A DNA stretch of 64,000 bases from Neisseria elongata subsp. elongata (GCF_900113545.1 NZ_FOPS01000007.1:1-64000); one strand, 5' to 3'. Shown: positions 25,770 to 35,104, counted from the first letter of the stretch. Program-made: numbers and translations. Notes: a model not told the origin generated them from the sequence alone.

Positions 25770-27998
25770 TCAGTTTTCGAGGTTTTCCGCCAGTTGCAGG
25801 CTTTCCGCTTCCCAGCCCGCCGCTTCGAGTCCGGCCATCAGGCGGCGGCAGGCGGGGTCGTTTTCCAGCCGGCCGCGTGCTTCCTCGCGGCCTTCGTGTT
25901 GCAGGCGGACGCGGCGCATGGCCGGGGTTTCCCAGCCCGCACCGTCCTGCCAGGCTTGGGTTTGGATGCTCAGGCCGGGGCGGTTGTAGGCATCGGCCAG
26001 CGTTTGGCTGATTTTGTCGAAATATTCTTTGGTGGTGGTGGTCTGGCTGTTGCCGTTGAGGGCGAACAGGATGCGGTTGGCGGCGGTGTCGTCTTTCGTC
26101 CAGGCCATGTGGTCGGCCAGCATTTGCGCGGCACCCAGCCGTTTGCCGAGGCGTTTGATGACGGCATGCCAGTTGGCGGCGTTCAGTTCGGGCAGGGGGG
26201 TGAAGTCGTCCGCGTTTTCGCCCTCGTCTTCGCCTTCTTCATGTCCGGTTTCTCCTGTTTCCATGCCTTCGTCCTGCGGCAGGGGCGGGAGGATGTCGTC
26301 GCCGTAGTAAGCGTATTCGTCGGCGGGCGGAATGTCGTCGAAGGGCGCGCTTTCTTCCAACTGCCAGGCTTCGGGACTGGCGGGCAGGGTGTGTTCGGAC
26401 GGCCTGTTGTCTTCTGACGGGTGGAGGCCGTCTGAAAGTTGGGTTTGCGAGACGTTCGCGGCGGATTCCTGCCACGGCGGGGTGCCGTCGTCGCTTGTGG
26501 CGGTTACCGTTTGGTCGGGCGTGTGTTCAGACGGCCTGTCTTTTTCTGACGGGTGGAGGCCGTCTGAAAGGCGTGTTTGCGGCGTGTTTGCGGCGGATTC
26601 CTGCCACGGCGGGGTGTCGTCGTTGTTTGTGGTGGCGGTTGCTGTTTGGTCGGACGTGTGTTCAGACGGCCTGTCGTCTTCCGACGGGTGGCGGCCGTCT
26701 GAAAGTCGGGTTGGCGATACATTTGTTGCAGTTTCCTGCCACGGCGGGGTGTTGTCGTCGCTTGTGGCGGCTGCCGTTTGGGCGGGTGCTGTGTCGGTGG
26801 AGGCCGTCTGAAAGGCAGGCAGGTTTTCAGACGGCGTTTGCTTTGCGGGGGCTGCGGACGGGGTGTGCAGCCCGCTGCCGTCAATTTGCGCGCCGGTGTA
26901 CTGCGGCGGGGCGGCCAAGGGGGCGAAGGCCAGCATGCGCAGGAGGGTCATGACGAAGCCTGCGTATTCGTCGGGGGCGAGGCCGAGGTCTTGTTTGCCA
27001 TGGATGGCGCATTGGTAGTAGAGCTGGATTTGTTCGCCGCCCAGTTGTGCCGCGAGGTGTTTGAGGGCGGGATATTCGGGGTCGTCGGCGGGTACGGCGG
27101 CGGGTACGGTTTGCAGCAGGGCGATGCGTTGCAGCAGGAGGGCGAGTTCGCTCAGGGCGTTGTCGAAGCCGACGGCGCGTTCGGCCATTTCCCGTGCCTG
27201 GTTCATCAGGGCCGCGCCGTTTTGGCCGGCGATGCTTTGCAGCAGTTCGTAGAGGTAGCGTTTGTCCACCGCGCCTATCATTTGGCGCACGTCTTGTTCG
27301 ACCACTTTGCCCGATCCCATGGCGATGGCTTGGTCGAGCAGGCTGAGTGCGTCGCGCATGGAGCCTGCGGCGGCGCGGCCGAGCAGGGCGAGGGCGGGGG
27401 TTTCGTAGGGGATTTGTTCGCTGTCGAGGACGTGTGCGAGGTGGTCGGCCACTTGTTGGGTGGTCATGTTGCGCAGGACGAATTGCAGGCAGCGGCTGAG
27501 TACGGTAACGGGGACTTTGTGCGGGTCGGTGGTGGCGAGGATGAATTTGACGTGCTCGGGCGGCTCTTCCAGGGTTTTGAGCATGGCGTTGAACGCGCTT
27601 TTGGAGAGCATGTGCACTTCGTCGATGATGTAGACTTTGTATTTGCCGGCGGTCGGGGCGTATTGGGCGTTTTCGAGTACTTCGCGGATGTTGTCGATGC
27701 CGGTGTTGGAGGCGGCGTCGATTTCGAGCAGGTCGACGAAGCGGCCGGCGTCGATGTCGCGGCAGGATTGGCATTGGCCGCAGGGTTCGCCTTCTTCGGG
27801 GTGTTCGCAGTTGAGGCTTTTGGCGAGGATGCGGGCGATGGTGGTTTTGCCCACGCCGCGCGTGCCGGTGAGCAGGTAGGCGTGGTGCAGGCGGCCTTTT
27901 TCCAGGGCGTTGCGCAGGGCTTTGACGACGTGTTCCTGTCCGACGAGGTCGGCGAAGGTTTTCGGCCGCCATTTGCGGGCGAGTACTTGGTATGCCAT
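25770..27998 (-). CDS. dnaX: DNA polymerase III subunits tau/gamma
   Basis: The 742-residue clamp-loader subunit has an AAA+ core with Walker A GTRGVGKTT (about 45-53), a zinc module (CEHPEEGEPCGQCQSC), Walker B VYIIDEVHML and sensor motif in FILATTDPHKVPVTVLSRCLQF. Residues about 375-540 are a Pro/Thr/Ser-rich linker built of DUS-coded repeats (PPWQES...RLSDGLHPSE). A conserved C-terminal polymerase-binding part follows. No obvious A-run slippage site was noticed, so whether a gamma form is made is unclear. ybaB follows in the same direction; a DUS hairpin separates it from metW upstream. Confidence 0.93.
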   Translation of the reverse strand: MAYQVLARKWRPKTFADLVGQEHVVKALRNALEKGRLHHAYLLTGTRGVGKTTIARILAKSLNCEHPEEGEPCGQCQSCRDIDAGRFVDLLEIDAASNTGIDNIREVLENAQYAPTAGKYKVYIIDEVHMLSKSAFNAMLKTLEEPPEHVKFILATTDPHKVPVTVLSRCLQFVLRNMTTQQVADHLAHVLDSEQIPYETPALALLGRAAAGSMRDALSLLDQAIAMGSGKVVEQDVRQMIGAVDKRYLYELLQSIAGQNGAALMNQAREMAERAVGFDNALSELALLLQRIALLQTVPAAVPADDPEYPALKHLAAQLGGEQIQLYYQCAIHGKQDLGLAPDEYAGFVMTLLRMLAFAPLAAPPQYTGAQIDGSGLHTPSAAPAKQTPSENLPAFQTASTDTAPAQTAAATSDDNTPPWQETATNVSPTRLSDGRHPSEDDRPSEHTSDQTATATTNNDDTPPWQESAANTPQTRLSDGLHPSEKDRPSEHTPDQTVTATSDDGTPPWQESAANVSQTQLSDGLHPSEDNRPSEHTLPASPEAWQLEESAPFDDIPPADEYAYYGDDILPPLPQDEGMETGETGHEEGEDEGENADDFTPLPELNAANWHAVIKRLGKRLGAAQMLADHMAWTKDDTAANRILFALNGNSQTTTTKEYFDKISQTLADAYNRPGLSIQTQAWQDGAGWETPAMRRVRLQHEGREEARGRLENDPACRRLMAGLEAAGWEAESLQLAENLEN
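26391..26790 (-). repeat. In-frame DUS-containing minisatellite inside dnaX
   Basis: Three units start at 26391, 26523 and 26658 (periods 132 and 135 bases, both multiples of three). Each holds two converging uptake sequences about 30 bases apart and codes for PPWQE(S/T)A...LSDG(L/R)HPSE..RPSEHT. Two more DUS copies follow at about 26801 and 26825. Confidence 0.85.
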
Positions 27999-28010
27999 AA
28001 AAAATCTCCG

Positions 28011-28050
28011 AGGCCGTCTGAAAAGGCATTCCGTGCTTTTCAGACGGCCT
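28011..28050. terminator. DUS hairpin between metW and dnaX
   Basis: AGGCCGTCTGAAAAG and CTTTTCAGACGGCCT form a stem with a ten-base loop, 30 bases after the metW stop and 13 bases before the dnaX start on the minus strand. It may end the metXW transcript. Confidence 0.8.
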
Positions 28051-28079
28051 CTCCGGTATGGATGGGGCGGCGGGGCGGT

Positions 28080-28664
28080 TTAGCCGACGCGGTAAAATGC
28101 CAGGCTACCCATGAGGTTGGGCAGGGTTTCGATTCGTTTGCCTGCGGTCATGACGGCGCGTTCGAGGACGCGGATGTTGTTTTTCGCGCACAGTGCGTCG
28201 AAGTCCTGCAGGGTGCACCAGTGGATGTTGGGGGTGTTGTACCACTGGTAGGGCATGCGTTCGCTGACGGGCATGTGGCCGCCCAGTGCGATTTGCAGGC
28301 GGTTGCGCCAGTAGCCGAAGTTGGGGAAGGAGACGACGGCTTGTTTGGCGACGCGGGTCAGGTCGCGCAGGATGTTTTCGGTGTTCTGCATCGCCTGTAT
28401 GGTTTGGCTCAAGATGATGATGTCGAAGCTGTCGTCGTCGAAATCCTGCAGGCCTTGTTCCAAGTCGGCCTGTATGACGTTGATGCCGTTGGCGATGGAA
28501 GCCAGCACGCCTTCGGTGTCGATTTCCACGCCGTAGCCGGTGCATTGTTTTTCCCGAACCAGTGCGGACAGCAGTTCGCCGCGGCCGCAGCCGAGGTCGA
28601 GTACGCGGCTGCCGGCCGGTATCCAGTCGTAAATCAGCCGTAAATCGTCGCGCAGATTGTTCAT
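28080..28664 (-). CDS. metW: MetW, methionine biosynthesis methyltransferase-like protein
   Basis: The 194-residue protein has an AdoMet-type Rossmann fold with [16 protein letters not shown] (21-36) and the MetW-typical [20 protein letters not shown] and [18 protein letters not shown]. MetW is almost always paired with MetX and is thought to support or regulate the acyltransferase rather than act as a classic methyltransferase. Its ATG overlaps the metX stop (28661-28664, ATGA), so translation is coupled. Confidence 0.92.
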   Translation of the reverse strand: MNNLRDDLRLIYDWIPAGSRVLDLGCGRGELLSALVREKQCTGYGVEIDTEGVLASIANGINVIQADLEQGLQDFDDDSFDIIILSQTIQAMQNTENILRDLTRVAKQAVVSFPNFGYWRNRLQIALGGHMPVSERMPYQWYNTPNIHWCTLQDFDALCAKNNIRVLERAVMTAGKRIETLPNLMGSLAFYRVG

Positions 28665-29797
28665 GCCTGCAACTCCTTGTAAACGTTGTCCATATATGCG
28701 GCCACGGCGGCGATATAGGGGCGGTCGGTCATCAGGAAGGCATCGTGGCCGTGATTGGATTCGACCTCGATGTATTGTACGTCGCGCCCGGCTTTGACGA
28801 GGTGTTTGACCAGTGCGCGCGAGCGTGCGGTGGCGAAACGCCAGTCGGTGGTGAAGCTGGCGACGAAGAATTTGGCCTTGGTCTGCCGCAGTGCCGCAAC
28901 GAGGTCGTTGCCGAAGGCGGCGGCGGGGCTGAAGTAGTCCAGCACTTTGGTCATCCGCAGGTAGGTGTTGGCATCGAAGCGTTCAGCAAATTTGTCGCCC
29001 TGATAGCGCAGGTAGGATTCGATTTCGAACTCTACGCCGTAGCCGTAGCGTATGCCGTCGTGCAGGCTGCGGCCGAATTTCCTGCCCAGGCCTTCTTCGG
29101 CCAGGTAGGTGATGTGCCCCATCATGCGGGCGATGCGCAGCCCGCGGCGCGGGATGGTGTTGAAGCGGCGGTAGTGGCCTTCGTGGAAGTCGGGGTCGGT
29201 GATGATGGCTTGGCGGGCAACGTCGTTGAAGGCGATGTTTTGCGCCGACAGGCGGGTGGCGGAGGCAATCACCAGCGCGTGCCGCACGCGGTCGGGGTAG
29301 TCTATCGCCCATTGCAGTGCCTGCATGCCGCCCAAGCTGCCGCCGATGACGGCCGCCCATTGGCGGATGCCGAAGCGGTCGGCCAGCAGAGCTTGGCTGT
29401 TGATCCAGTCTTTTACGGTAACGACGGGGAAGTCCGCGCCGTATTCCTGTCCGTTTTCGGGGTTGGTGCTCAACGGGCCGGTGCTGCCGGCGCAGCCGCC
29501 CAGGTTGTTGAGCCCGATAACGAAGAAGCGGTTGGTGTCCACGGGTTTGCCGGGGCCGACCATGCTGTCCCACCAGCCGGGGTGTTTGTCGTCGGGGTGG
29601 TGGCGGCCGGCGACGTGGTGGTCGCCGGAGAGGGCGTGGCAGACCAATACGGCGTTGGATTTGTCGGCGTTGAGCGTGCCGTAGGTTTCCACCATCAAAT
29701 CGAAGTGCGGCAGGGTTTGGCCGTTTTGCAGGACAAGCGGCTGTTCGAACGGGATTTTTTCGGGCGTTACCAGCCCTATGCTGTCGGCGGCGGTCAT
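28661..29797 (-). CDS. metX: Homoserine O-acyltransferase MetX
   Basis: The 378-residue alpha/beta hydrolase-fold enzyme acylates homoserine at the entry to methionine synthesis. The nucleophile elbow is [17 protein letters not shown], and the acid/base pair is in the ASFTTDWRF and [11 protein letters not shown] regions. The [11 protein letters not shown] and [10 protein letters not shown] oxyanion segments are intact. The donor (acetyl- or succinyl-CoA) cannot be told from the sequence by eye; MetX paired with MetW is often succinyl-specific. The upstream gap is only about 80 bases and shows no riboswitch-like structure. Confidence 0.92.
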   Translation of the reverse strand: MTAADSIGLVTPEKIPFEQPLVLQNGQTLPHFDLMVETYGTLNADKSNAVLVCHALSGDHHVAGRHHPDDKHPGWWDSMVGPGKPVDTNRFFVIGLNNLGGCAGSTGPLSTNPENGQEYGADFPVVTVKDWINSQALLADRFGIRQWAAVIGGSLGGMQALQWAIDYPDRVRHALVIASATRLSAQNIAFNDVARQAIITDPDFHEGHYRRFNTIPRRGLRIARMMGHITYLAEEGLGRKFGRSLHDGIRYGYGVEFEIESYLRYQGDKFAERFDANTYLRMTKVLDYFSPAAAFGNDLVAALRQTKAKFFVASFTTDWRFATARSRALVKHLVKAGRDVQYIEVESNHGHDAFLMTDRPYIAAVAAYMDNVYKELQA

Positions 29798-29880
29798 AAC
29801 GTGTGCGCGGGAGAGGGAAAAGGCCGTATTATAACGGCTTTTGTTTTTGCATGGCTGTTTCAGACGGCCTTTCTTGCCGG

Positions 29881-30060
29881 ATGCATGTTTCTTTTTTATT
29901 GAAGTTCTTTTTGTTTGCCGCTTTGATTGCTTTGGCGGTTGTGCGGCTGTTGCCGGACGGTTACCGGCAGGCGGTGCACAGGGCGGCGAAAACCGCGGCC
30001 TGGGTTTGCGTTTCGATGTCGCTGCTGTTGGCGGCGTTGCGCTATTGGTTGGCCGTCTGA
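29881..30060 (+). CDS. Small two-helix membrane protein
   Basis: A 59-residue frame starts [20 protein letters not shown], with one hydrophobic segment (4-21), a basic amphipathic loop ([16 protein letters not shown]) and a second helix ([20 protein letters not shown]). The frame runs into a DUS that supplies its final codons (LAV-stop). No clear ribosome binding site; a longer start further upstream would code through another DUS. Family unknown. The pattern of two helices with a positive loop makes a real gene plausible. Confidence 0.45.
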   Translation: MHVSFLLKFFLFAALIALAVVRLLPDGYRQAVHRAAKTAAWVCVSMSLLLAALRYWLAV

Positions 30061-30139
30061 AAACATCCGGGCAGCCGCCGTCGGAATGAAAGGCGGGCTG
30101 CCCGGATGCTTTCGCAATCTTTTCAGACGGCCTGTCGGT

Positions 30140-30604
30140 TTATTTCACCCGTTTGGCGCGGCGGAAAAATTCGTCGGGCGCGGTGGTGCTGCGCAGGGCG
30201 TTGTTTTTGTCGAGCTGGATAAAGGATTCCATGCCGTCGCTGCAACTGAGTGCCACGTCGATGCGCAGGTATTTTTTATTGGGGCGGATGGTTTTCAGTA
30301 CCGCGTTCATTTCGCTACCGTATGCTTTATTGTCCGAGTCTTCGATTTCGATGCTTTCGCGGATGCTTTTGGCCAGTTCTTTGCCGCTTATCCAAGAGCT
30401 TTCATGCACATAACCTTTGCTTTTTTGGCCGCACTCGGCGGATACATGGGCAAATTCTTTAAAGCCGTTTTTGTTGATGACGAAGTTTCCGCCGTCCGCA
30501 TCGTGCCAGGTACCGAAGCTTTGCGGATGCGGATTGACGTCGGCGGCTTGCGCGGTGGCAACGGCCAGGCTTAACAGCAGGGGGACGGTTTTCAAGAGTT
30601 TCAT
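30140..30604 (-). CDS. Hypothetical exported protein
   Basis: The 154-residue product has a Sec signal (MKLLKTVPLLLSLAVATAQA, cleavage after residue 20) and a mature part with two cysteines (HVSAECGQKS, LSCSDGMESF) that may form a disulfide in the periplasm. Segment KYLRIDVALSCSDGM alternates like beta-strand. No known domain is recognised. AAAGTACCGCC precedes the start; a DUS lies after the stop near 30121-30133. Confidence 0.65.
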   Translation of the reverse strand: MKLLKTVPLLLSLAVATAQAADVNPHPQSFGTWHDADGGNFVINKNGFKEFAHVSAECGQKSKGYVHESSWISGKELAKSIRESIEIEDSDNKAYGSEMNAVLKTIRPNKKYLRIDVALSCSDGMESFIQLDKNNALRSTTAPDEFFRRAKRVK

Positions 30605-30688
30605 GGCGGTACTTTCTTTCGGTTGAGGTGGAGGGGTAAAACGGGCCGGGTTTTCAGACGGCCTGTTTTGCTGTCGGCGTGCAGGCGG

Positions 30689-32398
30689 TTACAGCAGCCA
30701 GCCGCCGTCGTAGTGGCTGAGGAATTCGGCAAATTCGCTTTGCGCGCGGCGGATTTGGGCGTGGTCCTGCGATTCCAGGATGCGTTCGAATATCATGATG
30801 CGGTGGCCGATGATCTGCCGTTGGTCGCCGAGGTGTTCTTCATACAGGCGTTTGCCTTTTTCCAGCAGGTAAATGTTTTCCTGCTGGTCGCGCGGGTGGA
30901 TTTTCAGTGCGGCCAGTTTTTTCAGTGAGGCTTGGATTTCCTCTTCGGAAAGGTTTACGCTGTTGTGGCGGAAGGTTTGGTTGGCGGAGATGTCGAACTC
31001 GCTGTTGCGGACATCCACGTCCAGTAGGCCGTTGATGTCGTAGCTGAACCGAACGTCGATATACACTTCGCCTTCGGGGCGCGGGGGGATTTTGACGGTC
31101 AGGCGGCCGAGTTCGAGGTTGTCTTTGGCGGCAACCGATTCGCCCTGCAAGACGCGCAGTTCGATTTCGGTCTGGTTGTCGGATGCCGTGCTGTAGCGTT
31201 CTTCGCGCGATACGGGTACGGGCATGTTGCGTTCGATAATCGGGCTGAAAATGCCGTAGGCGCGTTCGCCGTTGCCCAGGTCGGTGCTGGTTTCGATGCC
31301 GAGCGAGAAGGGCATGACGTCGGTTAAAACTACTTCGTCCACGCTTTCGTCGCGTGCGATTAAGGCCGCCTGAACCGCCGCCCCGCGCGCGATGGCTTCG
31401 TCGGGATTGACGGAAACGTTGGCGATGCGGCGGAACAGTTGGGCGATGGTTTGGCGGATGAGCGGCATGCGTGTGGCACCGCCTACCAGGATGATGCTGT
31501 CGATTTGGTCGGGGTGTAGCCTGGCATCGCGCAGGGCGCGTTCGAGCGGCTGGCGCAGGCGGGTCAGCAGGGGCTTGGCGGCTTCGTAAAATTCGTTGCG
31601 GGCAATGACGGCGGAAACGATGCGGCCGCCGACATTGACTGCGATTTCGGCCTGCATTTCTTCGCCCAGTTTCCGTTTTGCGGTTTCCAGAGCCTGCCAC
31701 AGTTCGCTGCTGTCGCTTAGTTTGGCGCGTTCGGCATCGCTCAGTTCTTTGCATTGGCGCAGGAAGCATTGGCGCAATATCTGTACGAAGTCTTCGCCGC
31801 CCAAATGGTTGTCGCCCGCACTGGCGGATACTTGCACCACGCCGTCGAAATAGTCCAAAACGGATACGTCGAACGTGCCGCCGCCCAAGTCGTAAATCAG
31901 GAAACGGGTGTCGTCGGGCTTTTCCTGCAGGCCGTAGGCCAGGCCGGCGGCGGTCGGTTCGTTCAGCAGGCGCAGGACGTTCAGCCCGGCCATTTGCGCC
32001 GCATTGCGCGTGGCCTGCCGTTGGATGGCGTTGAAATAGGCCGGCACGGTGATGACGGCCTCGTCCACAGGTTCGCCCAAAAACGCTTCCGCGTCTTCCT
32101 TCAGGCTGCGCAGCAGGAGGGCGGACAGTTCTTCGGCGCGGAAGGTTTTGTTGCCGAGTTTGAAGGTTTTGTCCGTGCCCATAAAGCGTTTGAAGGCCGA
32201 GGCGGTGGACTGCGGCGCGGTGCGCAGGCGTTCGCGTGCGGCGAGGCCGACTAGGATTTTCCCGTCGTCGCCTATGCTGACGACGGAGGGGGTCAGGAAA
32301 TGGCCGAGCCGGTTGGGAATCAGGCGGGTTTCGCCGTTGATGAATTGGGCAATCAGGCTGTTGGTGGTGCCCAAGTCGATGCCGATTTGTGCTGTCAT
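30689..32398 (-). CDS. hscC: Hsp70 chaperone HscC
   Basis: The 569-residue protein is a short Hsp70 of the HscC (YbeW) branch. The actin-like ATPase has IGIDLGTTNSLIAQF, IYDLGGGTFDVSVLDYF and IILVGGATRMPLIR; the substrate-binding part has FSPIIERNMPVPVSREERYS and RFSYDINGLLDVDV, as in E. coli HscC. It lacks the long lid and EEVD end of DnaK. I begin at MTAQIGIDLG (32396-32398); an in-frame ATG at about 32428 is an alternative. The partner J-protein is not adjacent. E. coli HscC acts on sigma70 and the stress response, but a neisserial role is unknown. Confidence 0.9.
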   Translation of the reverse strand: MTAQIGIDLGTTNSLIAQFINGETRLIPNRLGHFLTPSVVSIGDDGKILVGLAARERLRTAPQSTASAFKRFMGTDKTFKLGNKTFRAEELSALLLRSLKEDAEAFLGEPVDEAVITVPAYFNAIQRQATRNAAQMAGLNVLRLLNEPTAAGLAYGLQEKPDDTRFLIYDLGGGTFDVSVLDYFDGVVQVSASAGDNHLGGEDFVQILRQCFLRQCKELSDAERAKLSDSSELWQALETAKRKLGEEMQAEIAVNVGGRIVSAVIARNEFYEAAKPLLTRLRQPLERALRDARLHPDQIDSIILVGGATRMPLIRQTIAQLFRRIANVSVNPDEAIARGAAVQAALIARDESVDEVVLTDVMPFSLGIETSTDLGNGERAYGIFSPIIERNMPVPVSREERYSTASDNQTEIELRVLQGESVAAKDNLELGRLTVKIPPRPEGEVYIDVRFSYDINGLLDVDVRNSEFDISANQTFRHNSVNLSEEEIQASLKKLAALKIHPRDQQENIYLLEKGKRLYEEHLGDQRQIIGHRIMIFERILESQDHAQIRRAQSEFAEFLSHYDGGWLL

Positions 32399-32596
32399 GG
32401 ATGGCTGCCGGAGAAAAAACGCCATTTTAAATGCGGACAGGCCGTCTGAAAACGTTGTTTCAGGCTGCGGTGGGAAATTTTTGCGTTCCGCCGCATACGG
32501 ATTCATAGTGATGCCGATATGTGAAACGGGGGTTTCTGTTTGGAAACCCCCGTTTTATGTCGGATAAGTGTGGCGAAAAATTGTTTTCAGACGGCC

Positions 32597-33250
32597 TCAA
32601 GCCTGTTTTTCCAATTCCGCTGCGGCCTGTTGCGCCCAAGCCATCGTTTCGGCAAAGGCGGGGCGGGCGGTGTGGCGGTTGATATAGGCGGAGAAGACCG
32701 GTTCGTCCGTTACGAAAACCGGGGGTATGCCGCGTTTCGGTATGGTGCGGATAAAGTGGATCAGCAGGCCGGTGAAATATACATCGAGTGCGGAAAAGCG
32801 GTTGCCGACGATAAAGTCGTGTTTGGCCAGATGGGCGCGCAGGGTGGCGAAGGCAGTGTCGAAATCACCGTAGCCTGTGTCCTTGCGCCGCTGTTCGCTG
32901 TCCTGTACACGGTGGATTTTGTCGAATCCGGCGTATTCGAGGTGGATGGAGAAACACAGCCAGCGGTAGAACTCGCCGCGTGCCAACGAATCGGCGGCCG
33001 GAATCAGGTGTTTGTCGGGAAACTGCTCGGCCAGAAAGGTGATGATGGCGGCGGTTTCGGTCAGCACGGTGCCGTCTGCTTTGAGTGCGGGAACTTTGCC
33101 CATCGGATTGACTGCCAGATAGTCGGCGGATTTCATGGCTTCGCCGAACGGAATCAGTTTGACGTCGTATTGCGCGCCGCATTCTTTCAGCATCCAGACT
33201 ACGTTGGTGCCGCGGGAATAAGGGTGGGTGTAGAGCGTGAAACGGTGCAT
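32597..33250 (-). CDS. Glutathione S-transferase family protein
   Basis: The 217-residue protein has a thioredoxin-like N-terminal domain (FTLYTHPYSRGTNVVWML, NPMGKVPALKADGTVLTETA with the cis-Pro and SNAIL-like TETA) and an all-helical C-terminal domain with NRFSALDVYFTGLLIHF. The glutathione-binding site TETAAI is intact. The substrate is unknown; such small cytosolic GSTs serve in detoxification or stress. AGGAGAAAAACC precedes the ATG. It is a single gene. Confidence 0.85.
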   Translation of the reverse strand: MHRFTLYTHPYSRGTNVVWMLKECGAQYDVKLIPFGEAMKSADYLAVNPMGKVPALKADGTVLTETAAIITFLAEQFPDKHLIPAADSLARGEFYRWLCFSIHLEYAGFDKIHRVQDSEQRRKDTGYGDFDTAFATLRAHLAKHDFIVGNRFSALDVYFTGLLIHFIRTIPKRGIPPVFVTDEPVFSAYINRHTARPAFAETMAWAQQAAAELEKQA

Positions 33251-33356
33251 GGTTTTTCTCCTGCGGGGTTGAAAAGACTCATGATACAGGCAGGGCGCGT
33301 CAATTTTTGTCAGCAGGCTTTTTCAGACGGCCTGTTTTGATGTTTCGTTTTTTGCC

Positions 33357-33376
33357 ATTTCCGCGCAGGCGGGAAT
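33357..33376. repeat. Degenerate dRS3-like repeat
   Basis: ATTTCC-N8-GGGAAT, one base off the dRS3 pattern ATTCCC-N8-GGGAAT. Confidence 0.6.
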
Positions 33377-33436
33377 TGAGGCTTGCCCGTACGGAAACCT
33401 GCTGAGAGAAAAAGTTTCCCACATTCCACATCCTGG

Positions 33437-33456
33437 ATTCCCACCTGCGCGGGAAT
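33437..33456. repeat. dRS3 repeat
   Basis: ATTCCC-ACCTGCGC-GGGAAT matches the 20-base neisserial dRS3 inverted repeat exactly. In pathogenic Neisseria these repeats are used by filamentous phage as insertion targets and form part of larger repeat arrays. Confidence 0.8.
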
Positions 33457-33592
33457 GACGGGATTCAATCAATAGCCGCATCAAAGATGAAGCAAGCCGG
33501 CTATGATGGAACCACGGCGGTCGAAAATCAATACGGGTTACGGTCTTTCAGACGGCCTGTTACGGCTTTGAGGCCGTCTGAAAAATAGGTTT

Positions 33593-34300
33593 CTAAATCT
33601 CAAACACCGACAAATCCAAATCTTCCTGCCGCTGCCATTCGCGCAGCAGCACCATGCGCGGAACGGGGAAGGTGTCGCCGATGCTCAGGTTTGACATGCG
33701 GTCGGTGCGGAAGTGGCGGAAATCCCGCCGCTTTTCGCACCATGCCGCCAGCAGGCAGGCGTCGGGAAAATAGCCGACCGCCAACGGTCTGACGCTGCGG
33801 CGGGTAGGGCGGCCTTGGGCATCGGTATAGTCGAACGAAAGGATGCGGTTGCCGCGCAGGGCGGTGCGGATGGCGGACAGCGTTTCGCTTTCCTGCGGCG
33901 TAAACGGATAGGTTTGGCACGGGCGGGGATAAAGTGCCTGCGTGTTGAGGTGTTCCCTTAAATGGCCGGGCAGCACGGCATCGATTTTCGCCAGCACAGA
34001 TTTGGCATCGGCGGCCAGGCCGTCGTCTCCGTTTGCGGCCACCCAGCGCATTCCGAATACCAGTGCTTCGATTTCCGGTTTGTCGAACATCAGCGGCGGC
34101 AGCCCCAAATCGGTATGTAATACGAAACCCAGCCCGGCCTCGCCGCGTATGTCGGCGCCTTGCGCGCATAATTGGGCAATGTCGCGGTACACCGTGCGCG
34201 TGCTCACCGATAACTGCTGCGCCAGCGTTTCGGCGGTAACGGGACCGTGCCGGCGGCGGAGCAGGTCGAGCAGGGAGAGGAGTCGTCGGCTGCGGGGCAT
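33593..34300 (-). CDS. YafY-type transcriptional regulator (HTH + WYL)
   Basis: The 235-residue regulator has an N-terminal HTH_11 domain (RLLSLLDLLRRRHGPVTAET, LSVSTRTVYRDIAQL) and a C-terminal WYL domain (RILSFDYTDAQGRPTRRSVRPLAVGYF, then LAAWCEKRRDFRHFRTDRM). WYL domains sense small ligands or nucleic acid; many family members repress nearby genes. Neighbours are cysH upstream and a GST downstream, neither of which clearly defines the ligand. An alternative regulator of a distant locus is possible. Confidence 0.85.
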   Translation of the reverse strand: MPRSRRLLSLLDLLRRRHGPVTAETLAQQLSVSTRTVYRDIAQLCAQGADIRGEAGLGFVLHTDLGLPPLMFDKPEIEALVFGMRWVAANGDDGLAADAKSVLAKIDAVLPGHLREHLNTQALYPRPCQTYPFTPQESETLSAIRTALRGNRILSFDYTDAQGRPTRRSVRPLAVGYFPDACLLAAWCEKRRDFRHFRTDRMSNLSIGDTFPVPRMVLLREWQRQEDLDLSVFEI

Positions 34301-34378
34301 GATGAGGCCGTTTGAACGGATAAGGAAAACGGCGGCATGATAAGCCTTTGCCTGTTCGGACGGAAGGGTGGGGCGGCT

Positions 34379-35104
34379 TTATTTGTGCAGGCCGCATTCC
34401 TTGCTGTCTTTGCTTTCCCACCACCAGCGTCCGGCGCGGATGTCTTCGTCCCATTTCACCGGACGGGTGCAGGGTTCGCAGCCTATGCTGGGGTAGCCTT
34501 GGTTGTAGAGGGCGTTTAACGGCAGGTCGGTGGTTTGCGCATAGGCCCAAACGTCGTCGTCCTGCCAGTCGAAAATCGGGTTGAATTTGGCGATGCCGCG
34601 GGCGTGGTCGGTTTCCTCAAACGGCAGGTCTCCGCGCGTAACCGATTGGCTACGCCGCTGGCCGGTCAGCCAGGCGGGGGCGGCGGCGAGGGCGCGGTTG
34701 AGCGGCTCGACTTTTCGGATGTGGCAGCATTGTTTGCGCAATTCTATGCTTTCGTACATTGCGCCTGCGCCGTATTCGGCGACGAAGCGTGCGGCCTCTT
34801 CGGGCTGCGGATGAAAGACGGTGAAGCGGATGTGCGGGTAGCGGCGGCGGACTTGCGCGATCAGTGTCCGCGTTTCGGCGTTGAGGCAGCCGGTGTCGAG
34901 GGTGACGACGGCAATCGGCAGGTCGGCGGCGGCGATTCGGTGGGTAACGATCATGTCTTCCGCCGCCAGGCTGGAGGCGAAAACGGCTTGGGGGAAGCGT
35001 TGCGCGATTTGTCCGAGGCGTTGGTCGAGCAGGCGGATTTTTTCGGGCAATCGGGCCGGTGTGGTTTGGTCGGGCGGCGGCATTTGCCAAAATTTCGGTT
35101 TCAT
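34379..35104 (-). CDS. cysH: Phosphoadenylyl/adenylyl-sulfate reductase CysH
   Basis: The 241-residue enzyme reduces activated sulfate to sulfite in assimilatory sulfur metabolism. It carries both halves of the 4Fe-4S site, CC at 126-127 (RKQCCHIRK) and CxxC at 209-212 (IGCEPCT), and the catalytic Cys237 in the C-terminal ECGLH. The cluster marks the APS-reducing type found in plants and many bacteria, so APS rather than PAPS is the likely substrate. The other sulfate-assimilation genes are not within this window. The stop is followed closely by the WYL regulator start region. Confidence 0.92.
   Translation of the reverse strand: MKPKFWQMPPPDQTTPARLPEKIRLLDQRLGQIAQRFPQAVFASSLAAEDMIVTHRIAAADLPIAVVTLDTGCLNAETRTLIAQVRRRYPHIRFTVFHPQPEEAARFVAEYGAGAMYESIELRKQCCHIRKVEPLNRALAAAPAWLTGQRRSQSVTRGDLPFEETDHARGIAKFNPIFDWQDDDVWAYAQTTDLPLNALYNQGYPSIGCEPCTRPVKWDEDIRAGRWWWESKDSKECGLHK

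Larger units (their letters stand above)
33251..33592. other. Repeat-rich 342-base intergenic region
   Basis: No gene is visible. The region holds two dRS3-type 20-mers, a DUS near 33321-33332, and a pair of DUS near 33550-33583 directly after the WYL regulator stop. Such clusters in Neisseria are recombination-prone. Confidence 0.6.

Noticed and set aside
26778-28643. A 621-codon plus-strand open frame opposite dnaX and metW
   Set aside because: It is a GC-rich antisense shadow of genes with clear motifs, and has alanine/glycine/valine-biased composition.
28660-29880. SAM riboswitch upstream of metX
   Set aside because: The upstream gap is only about 80 bases and lacks the pairing pattern.
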